Shown here: positions 45,374 to 58,900 of the stretch, one piece after another
Numbering within the stretch: position 1 is the first letter of the stretch
Layout of the letters: each line of letters starts with the position of its first letter
NCBI GenBank assembly: GCA_024305405.1
Contig: JAKNDB010000105.1
Location: forward strand, 2,232,001 to 2,296,000
Length of the DNA: 64,000 nt
Direction: 5' to 3'
Origin: Dirofilaria immitis
Taxonomy: Eukaryota > Nematoda > Chromadorea > Rhabditida > Onchocercidae
The notes under the pieces: generated by a model
What the model saw: the letters and a program-made list of their open reading frames with translations, nothing else
The model's database searches: none
Told to the model about the DNA's origin: nothing
Program-made: the position numbers and the translations under genes

Positions 45374-48300
45374 CAAATATCTCCCTTTCTCAAATACTTA
45401 TTTTTCCCAAATTATTCTGCATTTAATTCTTGAAAAAATCAAAAGAAAAGTTGTTGAACAGTAATGTCATACATACCTCTTCATTATTTCATTTATTTAT
45501 CTCAAGAACTTTATTTTGCAGGTGATTAATTCAATTAAAGTTCAAAGGATTTAAATAATTTAAATTTTTAAAAAAATATACAGTTTTGGTATTAAGTCAA
45601 ATTAAAAATTGAAACAAAAAAGTATCGTTTTATACCACTACGAAACCCAACTTTCATTATAGATTGACTTTTTAATAGCACTGTTGCAAGAATAATAGAG
45701 AAACCGACCGACCACTCGGGAGTAAATTGATTAGTTCCTAAGACATTTTTATTTTCGTTCCTCTATTTTTATTATGATAGATATTTAATTCGCATTTATA
45801 TTTCATGCAGAAATCTCATTTTTTTAAATAGTTTTTTTATTATCAATTCGACCTGTCGAAGATTTACAATTAGTTCTTTAGTATTAAAGCTTATTTCTCT
45901 CTAATAATCCATTTTCTTTTCGAAGCAGTTATCAAATTTGATCCCAATAATTTAAAAGTCTAACGTATCTCTCCCGAGAGATGTTAAACATATTTTAACA
46001 CAAATCAGTGTTAAATGAGCATAATTAGAATACACTGCATATGAATAATAAAAGTTTTATAATTCATGAAATTTATGTCATTCAATATTTGCAAAAATAA
46101 TTTTTCTCGACCTTTCGAAACGCTGTAGTAATGATATGATAATGTGTTATGTGTGATCACCAATGCAAATTACAGAAGTATTGCCGTTTACATTTCATAT
46201 TTCTATTGCAAGTTGGATTAGTTATTGAGTTGTTATTAGTATCTGGAAACCAAATTATTCCATAACTTTTTTAGTTAAAGTTCTAATTCTAATTAGACGT
46301 CTTATGCTAGAGTCTTAATATTGGTTTCAAACCAGCTGGATTTCATAATAATTTCTTCAGCGCTATTAAATTCCTCTTATCATAGCTTAGGTTTTTAATT
46401 TTTTAAATAAAAAAATGTGAAAATTTTCTTTTTCTGCATTTTAAGTGATGCGGTATTGAACTAATTTTCGCATTTACTTAAACCCATTTAAGTAAATATG
46501 CTTGAATTCTTCGAGATTTCAAATTTGTCGATTTCTTTTCGATAGCATAAATTAGATAATTTCCAGTACAGCCTGATGACAAGTATCGCATAATTTATGA
46601 GGAAAATATTCATAATTATCAAATTTATATGATCGAAGAATTCAATTTCATCGTTTTTAATTCACAATCTTCTGATGGCTTTTCTCTTTGCATTCTCTAA
46701 TAAAAATCATTGTTTAGGTTATTTTTCGAAAGAGTGATATGAATAAAAATCAATGAAATTCATAAATATACTAGCATTATTTCTTCATTACAAATAAGAA
46801 GAAAGAATAGATATATGAAAAGGACAATGGTATTCAAATGAATCATTGCTAATTAATATCCATATTTCATTCTTTCATATTAAATATTAGTATGTTTAGA
46901 TTGAAAATTTTCATAAGAAATTGCTCAGTTTGAGTGCCATGCTTTCATATTGAAGATTTTCTTTAATTTTGCTTTTAAAAATCTTCGAGTTCAATGATAT
47001 TATTACCTTTCTGCAGTAACTTCTCTACTATCAGCATCATCGATGTCACTTTATCTCCATGCTTTATAAGCATGATAATGAAGCATTAAAGTTAAGTTTT
47101 TAATCCTTTTTCCTATGCATGTCATGTATCTACCTGCATATTCATGTATTGGCATGTAAGGAAAAAAATATTAATTTGTCAAGCATTTTCGACGTAAACA
47201 ACAGAAATACCATAAAAGCATCATAAAGTTATATCTTCGACATATGGTCAATTATTCGATCACTATCGATATTAATGAAATTGCCTGCGATAGTCATTTC
47301 TTATATGAAAAGGAATATTTTGGAAGCACTGAGCATTTCGAGTAATCAAATTCATCGAGAAGAGAAAGGAACGATCTTATTTAGCTTGGAACCCTTGAAT
47401 TAGAGAAGGATGAATGAAGCAAAGTAAAATGGAAATGTTTTTGGTCATGGAATGCTTTTATTTCGAATAATTAAGAGAATTAAACACATCTTGGGACGAA
47501 TCATTTCGTTTTATCTGATTTATTACATCATCGTTTTACATATAGTCGTTAAAGTTTATACTCCGCTTGGCCTGTTAAATGTAATGAATGATAAATTCAT
47601 TGTCATTCTAAGGTTTTAAAAAGTGCAAACAGATGGGCAACCGATGAAATTATCGTGTTTTCTCTTTCCAAAAGATAGCATGAATTATGGGAAGTGGTTG
47701 TAAACATGTATAATTCGAGAAAAAAAAAGCGAAGTAAAGCAGCAGCTGTTTTGAGATCTATGCTGTACGAAGGAAGAAAGATGAAAGGAGTGAAGAGAAG
47801 TATTAATAATTTCATTTTTAAAGCACAAAATCAGTGCTATCTCCTGTATTGCCTGTCCTTTCCTTCTATTAGTATAAAGTTATCATTTCATTTTGCAGGA
47901 AAAATTTAATAGCATACTTGAATCATTAATTTTGTTCGCAAATTTTAGTGATAAGAGAGATGGCTCAATAAAATCCCTTTAAATAGAACTTTGCAATATA
48001 AATTTAGAAACATATTACTTGTATTTAACTATACAGTACATATATCTTTTCCTCGATGAAAAAAAGGAAATCTCTAGCTAATTTCCGTTTAAATGTTTCA
48101 ACTTAATGATTAATCTTTCTGATTTTCTCTACTCGCTAAATTAGAGGAAAATGAATAACACCTTTATATGATCATCATAATTTAGATTCTATAGCGATCA
48201 AACTTTTGATTCTATTTGTAATGATCATACAAAGCTTTCGCGTTTAATAATGTTTTATTTTATTTTACGTTTTATTTTTAAAAAATCAATTTAAAAAATC

Positions 48301-51300
48301 AATAAATTATGTCATTCTAATATTTATAACTCTGTTACTAAGCATAGGTATTTTTTTCTTTATATGATGACCAAATTTGGATCTTCATTTTATTTGTATA
48401 ACTTTTGCTGCCATAAACAATTTCATAATCATAATAATAAAGTAATTTGCTATCTTGCATTCTTTTTTCTTTGAAAATCTGATAAGATTACAATGATAAA
48501 TAAATGAATAGCTTCCTCAAAGAATAAATTTTGCCAGAAATTAACAATTGCTTTATAAATTTATTTTACTATTTACTTCTTTAAATTCCAAAGTGTAGCT
48601 AAATTTATTGGCAATGAATTCAATTCAAAGTTTAATCTATTTTAATATAAATGCATTTACGAGCTATCTCATATATAGATTCATTTTGAGGAATACTTCA
48701 TGCATCGTTATGAGAGAGTTCGCAATCTCATCGTTTTCAATAAATTCAGAGATTTGTATAAAGCAATGTTATTAAGGATCACTAGCAACTAAAATAAATT
48801 GAATTATTTTCAAAGAGTAACATTTTTCTGTTTCTATCCCATATTTTATTTTTTGATACATATATACGACGAAGAACAAAAATCGTTGTTTGATTTTTGT
48901 GCACTGTAGGAGGAGTAGATAGCACTTATCATTATGGAAACTGAAAAATAGAACGATTTTATAAAATACGAAATTCATGCGCCTGTCAACTTTATTTCTA
49001 ACATTGTTATCATTAATTAAACCTTATTTATCAAATCGAATAAACTGACAAAACTTTTTTGATTTGATCCCAGTCTTGATCCAGATCGATTTGGTAAAAA
49101 AGATGTTGTGCTGTATTATGTGATAAATTCTCGTGAAAAAAACAGAAAAAAGAAATATAATATGAAGTAGTCGTGGAGAATGTATAAATTTGAAACAATC
49201 CAACTAATTGGGTTGCTGAAGCTTTTTTTTGTGACTTTCATAATTAAAGGTATGTAGGAAATTCCAATACTTTTCACTAATTATTGCAGAGTTCCGTTTT
49301 CCAACTCGTCGTCATTTTGGAACGGATAACTGCGTTCTTTGTATGTTTAAAGCTTACCCTTAATACTTTTTTATATACAAACTCTCTTGAATTGGGAAGA
49401 AAATTATTCACTTTTTCTTAATTTCTTTTTTTGAATCATTGATGCTTACAATATGTAATATTCAATTCCAATAACAAGTACAATCGATAGTTTCATTCAT
49501 TATACATATAAATATATAAGCAAAAGCAAAGAAAAATTATAAATTTGTAAAATGAACTTTTCATAAACAACTGCTTATGAATATAATTATAGAGTGACAA
49601 ACAAATTGAATAAGCAGTTGCTCTATAATCCGCTGATTTTTTGATTTTACGTAAAAGTTTAAAGAAGTAGAAATCTTTTTAAACTATATTTAATAATTTC
49701 ATTCTCTATTTCAAACTCTATTTCTATGTCCTTCTTGATTCATGAAAGTATTTTCGAAGCATTTCATTGAATTAAGCAAATCGATGGCCTCACAATGTCC
49801 TCAACTGATGACAAATACTGCTGTGTACATCCGTGCTACAAATAATTTCGAAGTTGTGCAAGAGGAAGTCATTTTAATTTGTTTCGCCCATTTTGTGTAC
49901 TATTCATTAGTTTTCACTTTCTATTTGGCCAAAAACATATTAATAGATTCAGTATTATTAAAATTATAGCATCTTTTTTATCTATTCAGTATCATTTTTT
50001 TTTTTTTAATATTATTCGAATGATAACTTTTTAAAAAAGTAAACTTAGTAAAAAGTTGCAGAGTTAAAACAATATATTCATATGAATTGATATTTGTTTT
50101 ATTTTTTCTTTTAATCTAATATTATTATTGTAATCAAATCAATAATTTTTATCAAAATTTGTTGAATATAAATACGCCAAATCATAATGAGTTAACTGTC
50201 AATATACACAGCACTTTCTTGTAATATATTACATTCTTACAATATCTGCGACTAATTCTATATAAAATATAAGTAAACATGATATATTATCGGGAGTCTA
50301 ATTATTGACAATATTATTTCGTCTATTTTCAAGAGATTATAGCTTCTTTCATTCCATTATTTATTGGTGAATATATAATAAAATAAATAGCTTCCTATTC
50401 CTCAAATTTGCCAGCATGAAATATGCCTGTATCTAAAAATCTTTAATTAGTTAATCAAATGATTTTGTCTAAAATTTATAATTGATATTTTGCTTTTTTT
50501 TTTTATTTAATATTAACCTGAAACTTCTCAAAGTTTTGACCAATTACACTATTGAGAATAATCTTCCAATGAGCTATTGAATTTCATTAATTAAGTTATT
50601 TTATTATATGAAAATATGCATTCTTCGGCCATTTTCAATAAATATACATGGCGAAAAGTCATAAGCACACGGCTTTGATGAAAATCTGGTCTGAAGTCAA
50701 TAGTTTTGCTTGATTCAAAAAAGAAAGAAATTGTCCGGACATATTCCTAATTAAATAAACATGTTATGCATTAAAAAAATTCCTTTTGAAGATTTTATAA
50801 GTCTCACAGATAGCTTTTGAATTCCATAAGGAAAACATAAATTATGCTATTATCACATTTTCCAAACGAGTAATTTTCGTTTCGATTAGGCTCTAAACTT
50901 TTTCTCCTTCTTAGTAATCAATAATTTCTTATCGATTAAACTTAATGAAATGGGTTAAGTCTATTTCGGAAATTGGTGAAATTCGATAAGAAATCATTTA
51001 TTATCCATAAGTTTGTATCAACTTATTCATATTTCGAAAATAACAAGTAAATATATCAACAAGTGATAAGCGAACGGTTTATTTTAGAAGCAGATGATAC
51101 GGATTAATCTTTTTTCTCAATAACTGGCATAAAAATATTTTCCTTTGAACTCACTTTTTAACAATGTTTAATAATAGATTCTAATTCAAATTTTCCTAGA
51201 ACTGATGATTATTTGTTTATTATTTTTAGCTTCAATTATCGTTAGCACAATATGAAATGATCTGATCATAAAACAACAATCGAAATTATTAATTAGGATA

Positions 51301-53280
51301 ATTAGCAATGTTCCATCAGTGTTGCAGCTAAAAAATTTGCGCAATATTTATCACAGGTGGAAATTCAGCTTATGCACACATATTAACAAAAACGATCATT
51401 TTTAAATGTATTTATTATATTTGCAGTGGATAATCGAACTTTGAACATCAATTGAGGCCTTTGCTACCAAACTTTTCACTCAATTTTAAAATTCGTCGAT
51501 TGATCTGAAGTGATTGAAAATTGGGATGGGAACTAAATGCTTCGTGCTGGGATTACATATATATTTTTCATTATCGGAAATATCAATTCACTTTTTACTT
51601 CATAACTGATACACAAAAAAAAAAATATTCTTTACAATCCAGGCACTCTCATCCAATAAGCAAGTCTTGGCTCAATTCAAAACATTGATCTTTGTATATA
51701 TGCCGGCATTTGCATTTTCCTTTCTGATCTTTAGTCACTTGAATGAATTAATTGGTTTTCAGGACAAATTAAACTAATGGTTGGCAATTTAATTTTCGAA
51801 ACAGACTTTATTTATTAAACTTCCATCATTTTTGATTTAAAATTTATCATGGTTTGAGCTAGTATCATAATTTGAGCTTTTCGAGAGTTCTTCATGGAAA
51901 AATATCATTTAGATTTAGATAAATTTTGTACAAAAAATGCTTTCTTAATCATTTTTTTCAGAGATAAGAAAGGAACAAAACTTGGCTGTTTAAAAGCTAA
52001 AATTTTGGCATATAGCCTGAGAAAATGCCATTGCTATCACAGCTCTATGGAATTTCCATGTAAATTACAAACACTCCAGGCAAATCTCATTATCTCTTGG
52101 AAAAGAACAATAATTTTTTCTTGCTTATCAACACTACTCATTTATTCATTGAGCAATCTTTTCCCATACTTCTATAAATTTTTTTATATTCTATCACCAA
52201 TTTCAGATTGCTTCACTTTTTCAAGAAAACGACACATTGAAACATAAAATTACTAACGAATTTCAAATTGGATAGGAAAATTTTTACAAAAAAAATATTC
52301 AACTTTAATTTCAAAAATTTCAGATCGTTAGCTGAAATTTTCAGAAATGAATTAAACAAAATTATAGTAGATTTATCATCTTTTTCCTTTCTTTCACCAC
52401 TTTTGGTAATATGCAAAAATATAAATTATTTTTTTAAATATTATTTATGTAGGGAAAAAGATTTGATCTCACATATAGCAATTACTTAAAAAAATAGGTA
52501 TAATAGAGATATCTGATAGCTGAAGATGAGCTTCTTCATATCGCTAAAGCAAATGTCAAATCACTTACTTTTCTTGGCTAAGTTTTAAAGTTTCATAACA
52601 TCAATATAGTAATTACTGAGATTCTATATGAGATTATAAAAAGTAGTATCTATTCCTCTGGCCAAATCAAGCCTCCCGAATCTCAATAATTTTGTAGTGT
52701 GATCTGTTGAAGTAAAAGCAGTTACAATCATGGAAGTGAAGTGCAAGCTTATACACCATTAATAATTTCAAAAGTACTCACAAACACACAAAAGTGTTAT
52801 TACATATCTTAGAGCATTTCTATTTTAACTATCTGTGATTGATCTATACATTCAATTAGAGATTCATTGGAGGAAGACAAGATTTGAATCTTTCCAAATA
52901 TTCTTTCTCACATTATGATAATGGGAATTGAAAGAAATAAGGTTTTGATTTTAATGAAATTTGCAACTATTCAAGATCAAGCTAAAAAAAAGTGGAAAGT
53001 TGATTAGTTACGTTAACTTATTGTCCATTATAGCGAAGATAAGACGAAGATATTGCTGAAAATATATAGTATCCGTGATTTTTATATGAATTTTTTTGAA
53101 TAAGCGTTTTTAGAAATTTACAAGATCAGATTTTTGCTAAGCTAGGATGAAGAAAGAATAATTTACTAAAATAATATTGTTGCATATAATTTTATCGATT
53201 ACTGCAGGAAAAAATTGCGATCAGGAAAGACGAATGATAACGTTTATGATGTCGATGTTTTATGCATTTAATGATTACCG
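45374..53280. other. Long AT-rich intergenic region without supported genes
   Basis: Contains the promoter side of the PTP-like gene and of the Ly6 gene. Only short frames of random composition are seen. A plus-strand frame near 49,742-49,870 (including MASQCPQLMTNTAVYIRATN) is the most protein-like but lacks a clear acceptor. An 11-bp inverted repeat flanks about 49,570-49,620. No transposase or repeat family recognised. Confidence 0.4.
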
Positions 53281-54540
53281 ATGATTTCATACTTTGCGCC
53301 CATTTTTTTGCCGCATAATCTGCCTGTATTGATTCTTATCCTCCATCACTACTTCCAGTCGGGCACTGTTATTGTAGAAGCAATTAGATGTTATTCATGT
53401 GCGAATGATTTTATTGTTTGGCATTGGAGACATTTCTTCTTGAAACGAAATTACGGCATTACAGCGAGTGATCAGAATTGCGCTAAATCAGATTATAGAC
53501 CTGAAATAACGCAGCTTTGTCCCTCGACCTGTTTTATCATGTATCTAAATGGTACCAATCGACATAGTGGAATGGTCACTGTCCTTGGTAGGAAGATCAA
53601 AATTTCTTAAATATAACAATGTATTATATTTGGCATTTCCAAATTTTGAATAATTCTTTGTATTATATTTGGCATTTCCAAATTTTGAATAATTCTTACA
53701 ATTCCAAGAAGTATAGATGGAATTTGCGAAGTACTGACTGTGTATACGAAATTATGGCAGAATGCAAGAAAGGAAAGGAACTTATAAATTAGAAACGAAG
53801 CTAATTTTCCCTCCATACAATCGGCATTTTGAGAGCTTCTCTTGAAACGGTAAAGAAGATGCAAAAAAGAAACAAAAAAAAGAAACAAAATGTAAAAAAG
53901 AAACGAAATTTTGATGACTCAATTTCCAAACCATATATTTGTTACAAGGGATCCTAGCAACTAGTTATAGGTACTGTGCGAGGTTGTTCGTCGCAATTCA
54001 TGACCAATGATCAACATTCGCAACTCGGTCTTGGTTCACATTCACGAATTTCTCAAATCGGCAACTATTTGTCATCTGAATTTGATATGGTGAGTCTCTC
54101 AGTGAGTGGGATATTTTCGCAAGTTGTATGAATCTTGAACTTGTTTTTATCAGTTTGTAATCTTTTATGTTAAATTCAACAAATTTCCACAGAGGGAATA
54201 AATTGCGCCAAAGTAAGTTTACTGAAGTGAAGAACTACGGATTTCTTTCACTTTTCTGCAAAATTTTATTCATCAAAAAGAGATATAAAACTATAAAAAT
54301 TTTCATTTGAAATAAAATCACAATAGATCGATATCAGTTTTTTTGACTGGTCAAAAATTTAATTCGCAACAGAAGTCCTTTCAGTATGACATAATGGAAC
54401 ATTGGTGTTTTTGCGCCAATAATCAATGCAATGAAAAAGTTGCTACAATGCAAACTTATATTCACAATCCACTTCAAATCGACGCCAGCATTTTTTCGAC
54501 AAATACTTTACCACGGATGCTTCGGATCGAGCCATTTTAA
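53281..54540 (+). CDS. Secreted Ly6/uPAR (three-finger) domain protein, ODR-2/HOT-like
   Basis: Four exons (53281-53587, 53971-54089, 54195-54212, 54385-54540) join in phase to about 199 residues. The ATG at 53281 was chosen because it gives a hydrophobic leader (VLILILHHYF) just before the first domain cysteines. The mature part has ten cysteines in Ly6 order: CYSC, QNC, LCPSTC, RGC, INC and the closing CFCANNQCN, which matches the conserved C-x-C…CN end of the fold. One N-x-T glycosylation site (NGT) is visible. Nematode members (odr-2 and the hot genes) are mostly GPI-anchored neuronal proteins modulating receptors and channels. Here no hydrophobic tail follows the last CN, so the product is predicted secreted unless a further exon exists. 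The third exon is only 18 nt. Confidence 0.8.
53620..53697. repeat. Tandem duplication, 2 x 39 bp
   Basis: Two adjacent identical 39-bp copies (53,620-53,658 and 53,659-53,697) in the first intron of the Ly6 gene, starting 32 nt after the donor. Confidence 0.95.
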
Positions 54541-54726
54541 GCCATTATTTGATCATTTATTTGTTATCTGTGATAGTTATATGATGTGATGCAAATTTCT
54601 GAATTCCATACTTTTTGATTTCAAAATTGTTGTTACTGCGGTTAGTGTGAGAACTGTGTTAATTAAGGAAGGGCGCTAATGGCCATTCTTATTTACCGCA
54701 CCGGGCGTATAAATTCGCATCATATA

Positions 54727-54745
54727 AATAAATGTATTTAATAAA
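54727..54745 (+). terminator. Poly(A) signals of the Ly6 gene
   Basis: Two AATAAA hexamers (54,727-54,732 and 54,740-54,745), about 190 nt after the stop codon. Confidence 0.5.
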
Positions 54746-55929
54746 TATCATTCTATCTATTACGGTACATTGGTGCAATTAATACTATTCCGGCGAGTGT
54801 ACTGTTGCATACGAATGGTTTCAATCACAAATAAAACATATCTTGAATTCCACGTCCATTCATTATCTTCTCCTCTCTTTTTCCAAATCAAGCTATATCT
54901 CTGCGGTTTCATTCATAGATTCGTTTCTTCAGGACAAATTATTTTCGAGATAAAACTTTATGTTTATGCAATGATCAAGCATATTTCTTTCATATCACAA
55001 AAAATTTGAGGACAATTAAAATTACAATAATGAAACGAAGAAATGAATTTTACGATGGAATAGAAATTAACATCTACAGATCGAACTGAGTGCAGTTCCG
55101 TCATGAAAACACTGCTCTGTGAATTAAGAAATCAATAAATGATGAATCAAATTTGCATCATAATTGCTAATATTAATAAATTATCTGGACGAAAATAAGG
55201 GATAAGATTAAGTTTAGAATTTCTAAGTATTATATATAAGTACTTATTATTATTATTGTAATATTTTTATGTAATTATTTTATACAGAAATAAGTACTTT
55301 TAGATTTACAAACTAAAATTAGATTAATTGATTTTGGACTTTCAAATGAGAGATTTCACTAATTAAATGCAAAATGAAATGTAACAATAATTACAATCAG
55401 AGAACACGAACGTCTAGAGAAAATATAGTTAATGCAAAAATCAGCATTTTTATTTTTCTTCGCCGTAAAATAAACAACTTTATAAAAAAAAAAAAACTAT
55501 ATTTTCCTCCGCCGTAAAATAAACAACTTTACAACAAAATTCTAATATTTTGGCAATAAAATAAGTAACAATTTAATTTTGGAAAATTTTTATGTTTGAG
55601 AAGTCCAAAGATTATGAAAGTTATTTTGCAGCTTATAGTTTTAAGTAAATGAAGGGATTATCGAAGGCACGATGAGATAAAAGATGAACGAATAATTTTC
55701 GATTTAAGTTTAATCCAAGAACTTTTTGTATTTCAAATCAAACATTTTGATTTTTCAAGTACCATGTTATATAGCTCTAGACTTTTTCTGTCTAGGATGA
55801 CCAAGTGATAAGGATTAGGCTAGATTGCTAACATATGAGAGTTTAATTAACAACTTATTAGAATGGCATTATCAGATAAATGTCTCAATTGATTTAAAAT
55901 ATTAATTTCTAACATAGTTTGACGAATTG
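54746..55929. other. Convergent intergenic region with a short direct repeat
   Basis: Lies between the 3' ends of the Ly6 gene (+) and egl-2 (-). A 22-bp direct repeat occurs at 55,461-55,482 and 55,510-55,531, separated by an A13 run. Nothing else recognised. Confidence 0.5.
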
Positions 55930-58900
55930 TCACATACGTTTTAATTTGGGTGGACTAAAACTGCCATTTGTTATTTCATCTTCGACATATACTAGCGTGG
56001 AAAAATTTGGTGCTGACGTATGGGACTCATCATTTCCGTCATTCGTACTGAGATCGTGTAGCGGTGGAATGCTAACGGGTAACTGCGTTGTTGATTCAGT
56101 ATATACCGGTGAACTAAATGATGCAAATTGATCCGTAACTGTTCGATTCATCAAATCCATTGTCGTTGCTGGAGCTAATAGCAATCGTTCTTCATTGTCC
56201 TTTGATCCGATAATATTCACTTCATCGCTTCCTATATTGCAGAAAAGTTCTTACGCTGTTGAAAATTTTAACCATTTAATTTCATAAATTTGAAGAAATG
56301 AACAATATAAGCAATAAAATAATTCATAAATAAAATGGAATATAAATGAAGCGAAAATGAATTTTTTCTGCTTATATAATGAGAAGTAATTCTTAATCAC
56401 CAGAAAAAGCATTAATAGAATATATTTATATACCTCCAGCAGGACGATATAATCCGAAAACGAGCTTTTCCAAATTCTCCAATTTATGAGAGATATAATT
56501 AACCGCATGCAGTTTCTCCTCAATGCGCTCGAAGCATGTCTTCAGTTCAGGATTTAATTTCTTAATTAATATTATTATGATCAGCAAATAGTTCACTCTT
56601 ATTATATTTCACCTCGTTCTTGGATCAAAGATACCTGTTTCACTTATGCATCTAGAATTTGCAGCTTGAAAGATACTTAAATAAGAAATGGAAAATGTAT
56701 TTTTACCTTTCTTTTAATGGTTTTTATAAATTATTTAAAAAGCCAGAACCCTTGATGAGCTAAGTTTTTGTCAAATGTAACTTACAGTGCTATCAGTACT
56801 TCGTTGAACATTTATACTCCAGCGCACTTCTTGCAAATCATCCACTGAAGTAGAAGTTAGTCGCACCCCGATGATTTTGTCCTGATTTGCTGAAACCAAT
56901 GTGTCATATCAACGTACTGTCGCTAAAATCAAGCGAAATCGTTAATTCCAGAACATTCATTTGCCTGTTTATTACTTTGAGTCTCTACACAAATATATTC
57001 TATCTTTCCGATATGAAAAACCAACCTGTTCAAGATCAGCAAAAATCTGTGATGGAAGTATACGTGTATTATGTCTCTCGCGCATCCGAAACAATAGTTT
57101 TCGAACAGGGTGTTCTGCAGGCACCGTAAGCTTCTCATTTTTACGTCTTTCATCCAATTCCTTTTCTCTTTTCACGTCAACTACTTTACGGAATTTTAGC
57201 TAAACCATAGAAGCTTTAAGAACAGTTAGAAGTATTGATTGTTTTGGTGCATTAATTATATTTCTTTGTCAGTGATTAATTGCACCAGAAACAAAAGAAA
57301 AAGAAATTATTCACGACAAAAATACCCGACGAGTGAGATTGTAGGTTAGGACCAAATTGCGAGCAAATGAATTCGCGAATGCCTTATAAAAATCAAGCAC
57401 CTGAAATAATTCCTTTAAATAATAATTAATTTTTCTGGAAAGTTGCTTTTCGAAATTTTTTAGTAAAATACTTTAAAAAATGTTTTTGCAATTAATAAAT
57501 AACTTCAAAAAAATCTTCCATGCGATCTAAAATGAGTTTTCAAAATCTAATGCTATCTTCTACGATGATTATTTCTCTTATCTCATAAATTTAAAACTAA
57601 AATGTTGATCATATCTTCTTTAATTTCTACAAACTTTTGGAAAACTTTAATTTTTTTAAAGATTTTATTAAATTTGTCACTGAAATTTGGAAATGATTCA
57701 TATACCTCCATAAGTTTATTCTTTTTTATGGAATGCAAATCTGTGTAGGTGAGAGCACGAACATTTGCGGCACTTTGACCTGTCCCAAGTTGTTTCCAAA
57801 ATTCATCACCAAAAACATCACCCTTTCCTGAAAGTTTGCATTTAAATTAGTAATAAACAGTTTGCACTGTTTATTACTAATTTAAATCCAGGGATGAAAT
57901 GGAAATATTATAAATAAGGGCAATTGTAACCAATTTTTAAAATTTGTAGATTTGACACAGTTACGATTTTTAAAAATAAACAATACCCAGGATAGCAACA
58001 ACCTCGTCGTCCTGTATCACTTCAAGTGATCCCGACACAACAAACCATAGTGCATCAACCGATTCTCCAGTATGGTAAATCAAATCCCCGGGAGCTGCAT
58101 GGTTGCTCTGTAATCATTTTCATGAGATTCTTATTTTTTAATTTTTTTAAAACTGTATTATTAATATCAGCAGTTTCTCCTGTTAATTCATAATTTCATA
58201 TCAAGGTGATCAGAGTTGCATGATGTTTCAGTGTCGAATATTCTGTATCTACGGCAATTGATGATTCGAAAAATCTCATTATCGTTTAACGAAATTTATT
58301 GCGGTACTAAAGCTTTGCAAGGTTTCTGGAAAACACCGGCTGTTTTTGATACCATTGGAGTCCAAGCACTTTGACGAGATATATTCAACAGGCCTCATTA
58401 ATTTCACAAATTTCATGAAAATTCAATGATCGTCGCATAAAAATATTTTATGCCACTTATATACCGAAATTCAAAAGTGCTTTTTTAACTTCAAAAACAA
58501 ACAACGAATGCGTCACCTCCAAATGTACTGCAAATTCTCGAAGACAACCATCGGAAGCAAGTCGAAAACATGCGTGTTCGTTAAATACTTTCCTGTTCAA
58601 ATGCACACAAATATCTGCTTTCATATCCTTCGGACAATAGCTGAGTACCTTAGGTGGTTCCGCGTTTCAAACAAATAAATTAAATTTTGTTCGATGCATA
58701 TGATTTCATATTTAAAATTTAGAGCTTCACTAATTTAGATCATTTTTAATTCCAATCTGTCAATATTTTCCTCGAAAATTAATATTAAAAGTTTGCTTAC
58801 ACAACAATTTCAAATATTTTAGCACTAATCAGAATTTTCTTATGTTCGTTTCATTTCTTTTTAATAATTTCGCTAAGAAAATAGAATACCTTTGATGTAT

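Noticed and set aside
47694..47909. Basic 71-codon frame
   Set aside because: No splice support, no family resemblance, and an equally long opposite-strand frame.
49742..49969. Plus-strand frame including MASQCPQLMTNTAVYIRATN
   Set aside because: Somewhat protein-like, but no acceptor or donor pair and no neighbouring exon.
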